The translations under genes were made by a program, and so were the position numbers. Below are positions 1 through 7,952 of a DNA stretch of 64,000 nt, piece by piece. Below the pieces are notes generated by a model. The model was not told the DNA's origin. It did no database searches and saw only the letters and a program-made list of their open reading frames with translations. Source of the DNA: Bacteroidales bacterium (GTDB taxonomy: Bacteria; Bacteroidota; Bacteroidia; Bacteroidales; Lentimicrobiaceae). Positions within the stretch are counted from its first letter, which is position 1. Every line of letters starts with the position of its first letter. The stretch lies in NCBI GenBank assembly GCA_016709025.1, contig JADJEQ010000008.1, positions 62,001 to 126,000 of the forward strand. Direction: 5' to 3'.

Positions 1-1430
1 TTGTATGTTTCTTCACCTTCAGGTGAAGCCCAGGCGTTGATATCGATGTCACGGATGGTATATCCCTGTTTGATGAAGACGGCAAGTTCGTCGAGTTTCT
101 GTTGAACCAGGTTCGTGCGGTTAAGCGGAAGGTTCCAATTCAGATCATGCATGTTAACCTTGAAATAAATCTTGGCATCTTTGGTGACAATAGATTCTTT
201 AATGTAACCATGTTCAACCAAAAGAAGGTCTTCGTCATGCATTATCCGTGTTCCGGTTATGATAACACCATCGGCAAGCTTACGCTCAGGCAGGTCAATA
301 ACCTTATACTTGGCTGTGATTTGCTCTGGAGTAGCATTCAGAACTACAGGTTCTTTCGGCTCATAAAGTGAAGGTGAAACAACGAGATCCGAAGCATTCA
401 TGCCTGGCTCATAAGGAACGCAATCAACATAGGTATATGAACCACCGGTTTTGTAATTGATCACAATGCCATCACCGTTTACTGATTCGCCCTGGAAGTT
501 AACAGGTTTCAGTTTGCGTGTGGTACCGGCATACTTGATCTCAGGCTGGAAATTCATTGCAGCCTTTTTAGCAAAATATTTCTCGGGGAAGGTAACTTTT
601 ACGTTAACACATACTGTATCACCCTCCTTAACGAGTGGATCAGGAGTGGTTTCATATTTAACCAGTCCGTAATCCTTTGCCATGGATTTCAGGTTTGCAC
701 TGGGCAAAAACTTGTAAGTTACACCCAACATGAGGCTAGCATAAGCATCATTTTTGGAATTAGACTCAACGAGGTCGAGGTCATCTTTAAATATAAAACG
801 CTCATTATACTCAAGATTCAGGTCCCATTTTTCGGCCAGGCGGAAATTGAAGCCGGCTCCGACAGGAAGTCCAAAAGCTGTATATGCTTCCTGATCAAAC
901 CCGTCAGGTGCATCAGGACCATTACGGTCAATAACCGCATCATCACCATTTTCATCGGTTCCGTTTGTGTTGTACAAAACAGAAGAATAATTGGAATATA
1001 CAGCCCCGGTAAATACATAAAAGTTTAGGAAACGTTCAGGTTTATATCCAAAGATCAGGTTGGTAAGACTGGCAGTTACATTCAGCTGACCATCCCAGAC
1101 ACTGGATGACATCCTCAGGCTATTCTCCTGACGTGTACTAACAACCCAGCCATTGTTGAAAAGGCCTCTGACTCCGAGTACAGGACTGAACTGATAACCA
1201 GCGCCAAAACCATAGAATAAATTAGCTCTTTCATTGTAAAGAGCAAATTCGTTCAGGTCTCCATAAAATTGAGACATTCCTCCGAAGGCTTGCAGGAAAA
1301 AATACTTGTCGAACGCAGAATTTGTTGCGCTTTTTCCTTCGCCAGTTTCTTGTCCTGATACAAATACAGGAGAAATTCCAAACATTAGGATGAGAAGCAG
1401 CAGAATTGATTTGTAGCTTAACTTTTTCAT
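1..1430 (-). CDS. OmpA-like outer-membrane beta-barrel protein, C-terminus beyond window
   Basis: Read on the minus strand from ATG at 1428-1430, the frame stays open for 476 codons to the window edge. It starts with a signal peptide (MKKLSYKSILLLLILMFG, cleavage probably after VSGQ). A region of about 220 residues with alternating aromatic strands follows (YFFLQAFGGMSQFYGDL, YGFGAGYQFSP, FGLPVGAGFNFR), as in an OmpA-type outer-membrane barrel. A periplasmic part ends at the edge with INAWASPEGEE, which resembles the start of a peptidoglycan-binding OmpA domain. Family knowledge suggests a structural outer-membrane/peptidoglycan linker; the exact subfamily is inferred. A strong Bacteroidota promoter lies about 75 bases upstream. 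Confidence 0.8.
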   Translation of the reverse strand, partial: MKKLSYKSILLLLILMFGISPVFVSGQETGEGKSATNSAFDKYFFLQAFGGMSQFYGDLNEFALYNERANLFYGFGAGYQFSPVLGVRGLFNNGWVVSTRQENSLRMSSSVWDGQLNVTASLTNLIFGYKPERFLNFYVFTGAVYSNYSSVLYNTNGTDENGDDAVIDRNGPDAPDGFDQEAYTAFGLPVGAGFNFRLAEKWDLNLEYNERFIFKDDLDLVESNSKNDAYASLMLGVTYKFLPSANLKSMAKDYGLVKYETTPDPLVKEGDTVCVNVKVTFPEKYFAKKAAMNFQPEIKYAGTTRKLKPVNFQGESVNGDGIVINYKTGGSYTYVDCVPYEPGMNASDLVVSPSLYEPKEPVVLNATPEQITAKYKVIDLPERKLADGVIITGTRIMHDEDLLLVEHGYIKESIVTKDAKIYFKVNMHDLNWNLPLNRTNLVQQKLDELAVFIKQGYTIRDIDINAWASPEGEETY

Positions 1431-1503
1431 ACTTTTTAATTTAATGATTATCAGTTTTAAGTTGTGTTATTTGATCAAATTGTCAGGTCTTTCAAAGTTT
1501 TGA

Positions 1504-1534
1504 CAAATATAGGGTAGTTTTAATTGTTTTCAAA
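1504..1534 (-). promoter_or_regulatory. Bacteroidota -33/-7 promoter for the OmpA-like gene
   Basis: On the minus strand, TTTG (1534-1531) is followed by exactly 19 bases and then TATATTTG (1511-1504), matching the Bacteroidota consensus TTTG-N19-TAnnTTTG. A leader of about 70 bases runs to the ATG at 1430. The rest of the gene-free stretch 1431-1761 is AT-rich and shows no other gene or clear structure. Confidence 0.7.
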
Positions 1535-1761
1535 CAAAAAAGCCCTAAAAAGCCAAATAAGTGGTATATTTTACTAAAAATTTTACTTCTGTGATTAATT
1601 TTTATTCGCCCCAATAACAACGGTTGCCTAATATTTGTTTAATTCTATGACAAACTCCACCAACCGAAATTAATCCAATTTTCCTGATTTGGTAATAGGT
1701 TCCTGATAATGTAAAATTTTTATATACAATTAAATATCAGAAAATCAGATTATTAAATAAT

Positions 1762-2325
1762 TTATATTTTTTCTGGTTGTTTGATGACCATCGAAATACC
1801 ATTCATTTCCTTAAAGAATTCCCAAATCAGAATTCCTGCTGAAACAGCTATATTCAGTGAATGTTTGGTTCCGGCCTGGGGAATTTCAAGGCATAGATCT
1901 GACGAATTCATTATGTCATCTTCTATTCCATGCACCTCATTTCCGAAAACCAAAGCATATTTTTTGCCAGGGTCAGGCCTGAATTCATCAATCATTATAC
2001 TTCCTGCAGCCTGTTCGACGGCTACTATGATGTATCCTTCCTCTTTTAATCTACTGACTGAATCCGCTGTTTTGTCAAAATACTGCCAGTTAACCGATTC
2101 GGTTGAACCCAGGGCTGTTTTATGAATTTCCCTGTTTGGCGGCATTGCTGTAATGCCGCATAAATGCACAGCATCAACCCTGAATGCGTCGGCAGTTCTG
2201 AAAACAGAACCAATGTTGTGCTGGCTTCTGATGTTGTCCAATACAATAACCAATGGAATCTTTTCAGCTTCTTTAAAATCGCTGATACTCAGTCTTATTA
2301 TTTCTTCAGTTGCCAGTTTTTTCAT
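1762..2325 (-). CDS. SpoU/TrmH-family RNA 2'-O-methyltransferase
   Basis: A 187-residue SPOUT-class methyltransferase, about the size of a catalytic domain without an N-terminal RNA-binding extension. All three SpoU motifs are visible: motif 1 around NIRSQHNIGSVFRTADAF (residues about 31-48), motif 2 LVFGNEVHGI, and motif 3 IPQAGTKHSLNIAVSAGI, which forms the knotted SAM site. The family methylates ribose 2'-OH groups in tRNA or rRNA; the specific target cannot be read from sequence. It is transcribed divergently from mutS. An overlapping 66-residue minus-strand frame (2046-2246) is a shadow. Confidence 0.85.
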   Translation of the reverse strand: MKKLATEEIIRLSISDFKEAEKIPLVIVLDNIRSQHNIGSVFRTADAFRVDAVHLCGITAMPPNREIHKTALGSTESVNWQYFDKTADSVSRLKEEGYIIVAVEQAAGSIMIDEFRPDPGKKYALVFGNEVHGIEDDIMNSSDLCLEIPQAGTKHSLNIAVSAGILIWEFFKEMNGISMVIKQPEKI

Positions 2326-2348
2326 TTTTATGATGAATTTAAGGGGCG

Positions 2349-2356
2349 CAAAGGTA
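2349..2356 (-). promoter_or_regulatory. Candidate -7 element for the SpoU methyltransferase gene
   Basis: The minus strand reads TACCTTTG, matching TAnnTTTG, 24 bases before the ATG at 2325. No well-spaced -33 TTTG was found, so support rests on the -7 element and position. Confidence 0.4.
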
Positions 2357-2405
2357 ATAACTCTATTTCAAATACTTTTTTAGTCTGAATTTTCACGAAT
2401 CTGCC

Positions 2406-2413
2406 TATTTTTG
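2406..2413 (+). promoter_or_regulatory. Candidate -7 element for mutS
   Basis: TATTTTTG matches TAnnTTTG and lies 22 bases before the proposed TTG start of mutS. It sits back to back with the -7 element of the divergent methyltransferase gene. Confidence 0.4.
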
Positions 2414-2435
2414 TTCCCTCCCTAAAACAATTGAA

Positions 2436-5066
2436 TTGGCAAAAGAAACAGGCGATGTAGTTGAAACGCCACTGATGAAACAATACAATGCCATCAAGGC
2501 AAAATACCCGGATGCATTGTTGCTGTTCAGGGTAGGCGACTTTTATGAAACTTTCGGAGAGGATGCCATAAAAACTTCCGATATTCTTGGTATTGTGCTT
2601 ACCCGCAGGGCAAACGGAGCAGCGGCGTATATTGAACTTGCCGGATTTCCTCATCACGCGCTGGATACTTACCTGCCTAAGCTGGTCAGGGCCGGGCACC
2701 GTGTGGCTATCTGCGACCAGCTGGAAGATCCGAAACTAACCAAAAAGATTGTAAAGCGCGGGGTTACTGAACTGGTTACACCGGGCGTATCCTATAACGA
2801 CAAAGTACTTGAAAATAAACAAAATAACTTTTTGGCAAGCGTTCATTTACTGCCCAAATCGAGTGGTATTGCTTTTCTTGACATATCCACGGGTGAGTTT
2901 CTTATAGCTCAGGGCAACAATGATTATATTGACAAACTGCTTCAGACATTCAAACCCAGCGAGGTCATCATTCAGAAATCCAAACGAAGTGAATTTCAAG
3001 GGCTTTTCGGAGAAAAATTCTACATTAATACTTTTGAGGATTGGGTTTTTACGATTGATTTCGGACAGGATCTCCTGCTCCGACATTTTAATACAGCTTC
3101 GCTGAAAGGTTTTGGGGTGAGCGACATGACCAATGGAATCATTGCTGCCGGTGCAGCTATGCATTACCTGGCTGAAACACAGCACGATAAAGTTGGACAC
3201 ATTTGCCAGTTGTCGCGAATTGAAGAGGATCATCACGTTTGGCTCGATAAATTTACCATCCGTAATCTCGAGATACTTGGTTCAGCCAATGAAGAAGCCT
3301 CCACCCTTATCGGTGTTCTTGATCATACAATTTCTCCGATGGGATCAAGACTTATGAGGCGGTGGCTCATCATGCCCTTGAAAGATAAGTTGCCGGTGAA
3401 TGAACGACTCGACACGGTAGAGTTTTTCATTAAAAATGGAACAATTGCTGATAACATCAGGCAACAGATACGGATGATTGGTGATCTGGAGCGGATAATA
3501 TCCAAAGTTGCTACCGGACGCATCAATCCACGTGAAGTGGTTCAGTTGAAAAGGGCACTTCAAACCATCGGACCTGTGAGGGAAATCTGTTTGGCATCAG
3601 GTATTTCTTCCATGCAACTAATGGCCGATCAGTTGAATCCTTGTACCCTGATGACGGAGAAAATTGAAAAGCAAATCAATCCCGATCCCCCTGTTGCTGT
3701 GAGTAAAGGCAATGTCATTGCCCCGGGTATATCGGCGGAATTGGATGAAATCCGGGATCTGGCGCACTCGGGTAAAGATTACCTTATCAAACTACAACAG
3801 CGTGAGTCGGAACGCACTGGAATTCCATCGCTTAAGATTGCCTACAACAATGTTTTCGGTTACTATCTTGAAGTAACCAATACCCATAAAGATAAAGTTC
3901 CATCTGAATGGGACCGCAAACAAACCCTTGTAAACTGCGAAAGGTATATTACTCCCGAACTGAAAGGTTATGAAGAAAAAATCCTGAATGCAGAAGAGCG
4001 CATGCTTGCTCTTGAAACAGGGTTGTATAACGATCTGGTTTTAAGTCTTAACGATTATATCAGCGCCGTTCAGGCCAATGCTTTTATTATTGCCAAACTC
4101 GACTGTCTGCTTTCATTTGCCGGGGTGTCAGTGCAGAATAACTATTCACGGCCTTTGATCAATGATGGATTTGCCCTTAAAATCAATGGAGGACGTCACC
4201 CTGTTATTGAAAGAAACCTGGCGGCAGGGGAGAAGTATATTTCAAACGATGTTTTTCTGGACGACCAGGAACAACAGATCATCATCATTACAGGACCAAA
4301 TATGTCGGGAAAATCGGCTCTGCTCAGACAAACAGCGCTGATCGTGCTGTTGGCGCAGGCAGGATGTTTTGTGCCGGCAGATCATGCTGAAATAGGTCTG
4401 GTGGATAAAATATTTACGAGGGTTGGAGCGTCTGATAACATTTCGTCGGGAGAATCCACTTTTATGGTTGAGATGAACGAGACGGCAAGTATCCTCAACA
4501 ACATCTCTAACAGAAGTCTGATCCTACTCGATGAGATAGGCCGGGGTACCAGCACCTACGACGGAATTAGCATTGCATGGGCTATTGCAGAGTTTCTTCA
4601 CCAGCATCCCCTTTTCAGGCCCAAAGTTCTTTTTGCTACCCATTATCATGAGTTGAACGAGATGGCCTCTTCGATGCACCGCATAAAGAATTTTCATATA
4701 TCTGTAAAGGAAGCGGGCAATAAGGTGATTTTTATGCGCAAACTTGAGCCGGGTGGCAGTGAGCACAGTTTCGGGATACATGTAGCCAGAATGGCAGGTA
4801 TGCCGCAATCATTGCTTGAACGTGCCAATGAATTACTCGGTACACTTGAAAAAACCCATGGCGGCGGTCAGTTGCAAGGATCACATTCCGGAAAAAAATC
4901 ATCAAAGCAAGGGGGTGACCCTTATCAGCTCAGTTTTATTCAGCTCAATGATCCGTTGCTGGAACAAATCCGGGAAGATATTCTGGACACTGATATTAAC
5001 ACACTTACCCCGGTAGAAGCACTGATGAAACTGAATGAAATAAAAAAACTTTTAAAAAAATCGTAG
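2436..5066 (+). CDS. mutS: DNA mismatch repair protein MutS
   Basis: An 876-residue, full-length MutS that recognises base mismatches and small loops and recruits MutL. The mismatch-binding Phe-X-Glu is F36-Y37-E38 within GDFYETF. The ATPase domain has Walker A GPNMSGKSA at residues 620-628 and Walker B LILLDEIGRGTST with D699-E700, followed by the ATHYHEL switch. The C-terminal tail (VEALMKLNEIKKLLKK) is the usual helix-turn-helix dimer segment. The start is taken as TTG at 2436; the next in-frame ATG (2475) would leave only about 22 residues before the mismatch motif, so TTG fits better, but it is not proven. tRNA genes follow on the same strand from their own promoter. Confidence 0.97.
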   Translation: MAKETGDVVETPLMKQYNAIKAKYPDALLLFRVGDFYETFGEDAIKTSDILGIVLTRRANGAAAYIELAGFPHHALDTYLPKLVRAGHRVAICDQLEDPKLTKKIVKRGVTELVTPGVSYNDKVLENKQNNFLASVHLLPKSSGIAFLDISTGEFLIAQGNNDYIDKLLQTFKPSEVIIQKSKRSEFQGLFGEKFYINTFEDWVFTIDFGQDLLLRHFNTASLKGFGVSDMTNGIIAAGAAMHYLAETQHDKVGHICQLSRIEEDHHVWLDKFTIRNLEILGSANEEASTLIGVLDHTISPMGSRLMRRWLIMPLKDKLPVNERLDTVEFFIKNGTIADNIRQQIRMIGDLERIISKVATGRINPREVVQLKRALQTIGPVREICLASGISSMQLMADQLNPCTLMTEKIEKQINPDPPVAVSKGNVIAPGISAELDEIRDLAHSGKDYLIKLQQRESERTGIPSLKIAYNNVFGYYLEVTNTHKDKVPSEWDRKQTLVNCERYITPELKGYEEKILNAEERMLALETGLYNDLVLSLNDYISAVQANAFIIAKLDCLLSFAGVSVQNNYSRPLINDGFALKINGGRHPVIERNLAAGEKYISNDVFLDDQEQQIIIITGPNMSGKSALLRQTALIVLLAQAGCFVPADHAEIGLVDKIFTRVGASDNISSGESTFMVEMNETASILNNISNRSLILLDEIGRGTSTYDGISIAWAIAEFLHQHPLFRPKVLFATHYHELNEMASSMHRIKNFHISVKEAGNKVIFMRKLEPGGSEHSFGIHVARMAGMPQSLLERANELLGTLEKTHGGGQLQGSHSGKKSSKQGGDPYQLSFIQLNDPLLEQIREDILDTDINTLTPVEALMKLNEIKKLLKKS

Positions 5067-5071
5067 AATTA

Positions 5072-5102
5072 TTTGGCAGTTTCATTTCAGGTTGTATATT
5101 TG
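5072..5102 (+). promoter_or_regulatory. -33/-7 promoter of the tRNA pair
   Basis: TTTG (5072-5075), 19 bases, then TATATTTG (5095-5102), located just after the mutS stop and 18 bases before the first tRNA. Motifs and spacing are identical to the promoter of the OmpA-like gene. Confidence 0.7.
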
Positions 5103-5120
5103 CACCCGCTAAAGCAATAA

Positions 5121-5193
<73 letters not shown>

Positions 5194-5195
5194 CG

Positions 5196-5223
5196 AAACC
5201 CCGAGAAGTCGGGGTTTTTTTTT
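5196..5223 (+). terminator. Rho-independent terminator after tRNA-Gly
   Basis: AAACCCCGA, loop GAAG, TCGGGGTTT, then a run of T. It starts two bases after the tRNA. Confidence 0.85.
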
Positions 5224-5236
5224 CCACAATATGGAT

Positions 5237-5320
5237 GCCCGAGTGGTGGAATGGTAGACACGAAGGACTTAAAATCCTTTGGCCATTGCGGCCATGCCGG
5301 TTCGATTCCGGCTTCGGGTA
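5237..5320 (+). tRNA. tRNA-Leu (anticodon TAA)
   Basis: An 84-base class II tRNA. Acceptor GCCCGAG pairs with TTCGGGT through G-T ends. The anticodon stem AAGGA/TCCTT has loop CTTAAAA (anticodon TAA). A long variable arm (GGCC...GGCC region) is followed by the T-arm GCCGG-TTCGATT-CCGGC and discriminator A. Confidence 0.95.
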
Positions 5321-5328
5321 CAACCCGG

Positions 5329-5355
5329 AATCCCTGCAAGGCGGGGATTTTTTTT
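5329..5355 (+). terminator. Rho-independent terminator after tRNA-Leu
   Basis: AATCCCTGC, loop AAG, GCGGGGATT, then eight T in total. It begins eight bases after the tRNA 3' end. Confidence 0.85.
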
Positions 5356-5473
5356 GCCCTACCAACTGTTTCTTTTTCGGTATATTTCTTTTTTTTCATC
5401 CCTGAAAAAGATTTTCACAGCATTTTGTTGAGAACTCTTCCGACAATTACCCCTGTGAGCTGTTTATATAAAC

Positions 5474-5481
5474 TATATTTG
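5474..5481 (+). promoter_or_regulatory. Candidate -7 element for the exported-protein operon
   Basis: TATATTTG matches TAnnTTTG about 105 bases before the preferred ATG at 5586. No convincing -33 TTTG stands at the right spacing. Confidence 0.4.
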
Positions 5482-5585
5482 CATACAATGGAAATTCTGT
5501 TTTAACAACGAATTTCCGGCTGTTTGAGAGTTTTGCATACTATTTGCTAAAATTCCAAGTTATAAATCAAAAATACCCCAAAACA

Positions 5586-6275
5586 ATGATGAAAAGAAGG
5601 TTAGTTAATGCAGCCTGGATACAAAGCAGGCTTAAACTGGCAGCAATGATGCTGCTGGTGATTTCTCTGGGAATGGGATTGGGTTCATGTACCAGTCAAA
5701 AAAAGCTGGCTAAGAAAAAAGCCGAGCAGGAACTGGCTGAAAAAACCGCTAAAGCAAAAACGGATCTGCTTGCTATAATCAACGATGATGGTAAAATGAC
5801 CCTCGAAGAAAAGGAGTTTAAACTGGCAGCAGTTAAACGGCTAAACCTCGATAATAAGGAAATCAAAGACCTGATAGTTCAGGCTGAAGAGAAAATTGCC
5901 CGCGACCGGTCTGTTGTTGAACAACGCAAAGAGGAAGAACGGCTTCAGCGTGAAAAGGAAGCAAAGGAACGGGAAATGCGGGAAGCCGGGCCTTACAGGA
6001 ATATCAACCTGGCAATAGATGCGGTTGCCAATGCAGGAGATGTCAGTACTGCCAATATGAAGATCAGGGAAGCTCTGATGAATTTCACCGGTGAAGAAGT
6101 TCCTGTATTGATCCTGATCAGCAGTGAAGGAGAAATGAAAGATTATGACCGGCCGACTACCATCCGCAAGTACCTTGAATTTGTCAAAGACCAGAAAAAG
6201 TCACCAAATAAGGTGCTGAATGCAGTTTTTGATCCGAATGGAAAAATAACAGAACTTGAACTCATTAAAAAGTAA
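5586..6275 (+). CDS. Predicted lipoprotein with charged coiled coil, function unknown
   Basis: The frame is open from 5544, but the first 14 residues do not fit a signal peptide, so the start is placed at the ATG pair 5586/5589 (229 residues). A lipoprotein signal follows: a positive N-region (MMKRRLVNAAW), hydrophobic LAAMMLLVISLG, and lipobox GLGSC with Cys near residue 35. A Lys/Glu-rich stretch, including ERLQREKEAKEREMREAG, is predicted coiled coil. The C-terminal 90 residues form a compact domain containing VLILISSEGEMKDYDRP and the end LELIKK. I do not recognise the family. It lies five bases before the next gene and appears to start an operon of exported proteins. Confidence 0.7.
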   Translation: MMKRRLVNAAWIQSRLKLAAMMLLVISLGMGLGSCTSQKKLAKKKAEQELAEKTAKAKTDLLAIINDDGKMTLEEKEFKLAAVKRLNLDNKEIKDLIVQAEEKIARDRSVVEQRKEEERLQREKEAKEREMREAGPYRNINLAIDAVANAGDVSTANMKIREALMNFTGEEVPVLILISSEGEMKDYDRPTTIRKYLEFVKDQKKSPNKVLNAVFDPNGKITELELIKK

Positions 6276-6280
6276 AAGAA

Positions 6281-6862
6281 ATGATAAATTATAAAGTAAT
6301 ACTGGCAACCCTGGTTATCGTAATTTCCGGTAGCAATCTCATGGCTCAGGATGTAATCAGCCCATCGCGTAAACAGGCCATAGATTCACTGGCACTTGAA
6401 AAAGTACGCGATCTGAGTAAATACGTCAGCATTGTGGGTAATAAAGATACCCCCTGGTCAGAAGCCAACCGGGTTATCGAGCGTACCCTTGAACTATTTG
6501 CCGAAGGCGCTTTGATGGGTGTTTCCTCAATTAACCGCGAAGAAGTTAATTATTACGGAGTCCGCGAATACCTTGAAAGACTTATGGCACTGAATTATGA
6601 TAAAGTAAATATTCAGTGGTACAACATTCAGTACATCAGTGACCTGGAACGTCAACCGGATGGGAAATATGTTGGTGTTATAACGATTTACCAGCGTTTT
6701 GAAGGTACAACCAAAGAGGGATTAAAGTATGTGGATGTTACCAAGAAAGATGTGACTGTATACGTAGAACGGAAAACAACCCAGATATCCGGAAGATTGA
6801 TCGGATTTTGGGACGTTCTGCTTGGTGATATCAGGGTAACTGAAACAAAACCCGGGGAATGA
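6281..6862 (+). CDS. Exported protein of unknown function
   Basis: 193 residues with a Sec signal peptide (hydrophobic VILATLVIVISGS, cleavage near LMAQ-DV). The C-terminal half looks like a small alpha/beta fold: VNIQWYNIQYISDLERQPDGK, then VGVITIYQRFEGTTKEGLKY. Its strand layout resembles the first part of the LRR protein encoded at 7945 (FKYTIEEITQEVNEKGEVFF then KTSRNLKGVTLEGKE), so the two may share an NTF2-like periplasmic domain; this is inference from eye comparison. It starts five bases after the lipoprotein gene, suggesting co-transcription. Confidence 0.7.
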   Translation: MINYKVILATLVIVISGSNLMAQDVISPSRKQAIDSLALEKVRDLSKYVSIVGNKDTPWSEANRVIERTLELFAEGALMGVSSINREEVNYYGVREYLERLMALNYDKVNIQWYNIQYISDLERQPDGKYVGVITIYQRFEGTTKEGLKYVDVTKKDVTVYVERKTTQISGRLIGFWDVLLGDIRVTETKPGE

Positions 6863-6888
6863 CAATCATTTCATGATTCGATTACCGA

Positions 6889-6916
6889 CTGCATTCCTGC
6901 ATTGTGCGGGAATGCA
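6889..6916. repeat. 12-bp stem-loop between exported-protein genes
   Basis: CTGCATTCCTGC, loop ATTGT, GCGGGAATGCAG: 12 pairs including one T-G. There is no T-tract after it, so an attenuator or dispersed palindrome is likelier than a classical terminator. Confidence 0.5.
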
Positions 6917-7049
6917 GCCGGATTATAATGCTTTAACTTTAAGTCCACTCCGAAAACTAATTTTTTGACACCAAAACACTAAAACACCAAACTTAATGAA
7001 TTGTAATATATTGATATACAATACTTTGTGGAAATTGGTGTCTTGGAGT

Positions 7050-7065
7050 CCCGATAACTATCGGG
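7050..7065. repeat. Intergenic palindrome CCCGATAACTATCGGG
   Basis: A perfect 7-bp inverted repeat with a two-base loop. From memory, CCGATAnnTATCGG-type palindromes are common between genes in Bacteroidota. Its place inside the N-terminal extension of the frame that opens at 6996 supports the later start at 7122. Confidence 0.5.
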
Positions 7066-7121
7066 ATGGTGGCAAATCTTTTCTTTTTGACTTTTCAGAG
7101 CGGGCTCAAACCCATAGTTCA

Positions 7122-7952
7122 ATGATCAAAAAGGCCTGGATTGCATTGCTGATTTCTTTTATGTTTGCCGGCACTCTTGGTGCACAGTCTTTTAATTCAT
7201 TGCTGGGTGATGAAAGCATTCTGAATGCCCAGACCAAACAGGTCAATCAGTTTTTCAGGCGCTTCAATGCAGAAGAAAGTACCAGCGGAGACCGCTATTA
7301 TCCTGGTGATAAAAATTACCGCAGTGCTGACCTGCGAAAGCGTTACCTGAATATTCTTTTCGACAATCAGAACGCATCTTTGACCGATCCGCTCAAAAAT
7401 GATTTTATCACGAACGTTTTAAACCCAGGCTCACCTGCTTTCCTCGAATTTCACGACGGGCAATGGTTTGCTGAAGTTGCTACAAAATTTATCTATCTTG
7501 GTAAAGAGGAACCGGTTACCCTTTTTCTAAAACTGGAAGAGGAGAATCAGGGCTATAAGTGGGTGATTACCAATCTTTACTTTAGTCAGTTTCACGACTT
7601 CTTTCACAACCAGGACAGCGATGACCAGCGTTTTTTGCACCCCCTGAGTCACGAGCTTGATTTTATGAACCTGATCAGGGTTTTTAAAGACAAAGAGTAT
7701 GTGGAGCAATACACTGCCAGAGATTATCACCCTGATTATCTTACCCTGTTTCTGTATGAGTTTAAAAAAGGCAACCTGGTTTTTAAATCAGTAACTTCTG
7801 TGAAGTTTCATTTTTTCCAGGTACCGGGCTGGTACTTTGAACTTTCAGAGTTTAATCGCCCGGGCACAAACGCCGGATGGCTGATTTCAAGTATGCTTAA
7901 GTTAAATGAAAATGATAAAGACCTTTTACTAAAATACCTTTACCATGAGTAA
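7122..7952 (+). CDS. Exported protein of unknown function
   Basis: The open frame begins at 6996, but the ATG at 7122 starts a clean signal peptide (MIKKAWIALLISFMFAGTLGAQ), while the preceding 42 residues are non-coding in character and contain an intergenic palindrome; the protein is then 276 residues. It has a central strand-rich part (FLEFHDGQWFAEVATKF, then EEPVTLFLKLEEENQG and KWVITNLYF), compatible with an NTF2-like or related fold, and a C-terminal part rich in Phe and Leu. I do not recognise the family. Its last eight bases overlap the start of the LRR gene, which implies translational coupling. Confidence 0.7.
   Translation: MIKKAWIALLISFMFAGTLGAQSFNSLLGDESILNAQTKQVNQFFRRFNAEESTSGDRYYPGDKNYRSADLRKRYLNILFDNQNASLTDPLKNDFITNVLNPGSPAFLEFHDGQWFAEVATKFIYLGKEEPVTLFLKLEEENQGYKWVITNLYFSQFHDFFHNQDSDDQRFLHPLSHELDFMNLIRVFKDKEYVEQYTARDYHPDYLTLFLYEFKKGNLVFKSVTSVKFHFFQVPGWYFELSEFNRPGTNAGWLISSMLKLNENDKDLLLKYLYHE

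Noticed and set aside
6996..7121. N-terminal extension of the exported protein gene
   Set aside because: It contains an intergenic palindrome, lacks protein-like sequence, and the ATG at 7122 begins a proper signal peptide.
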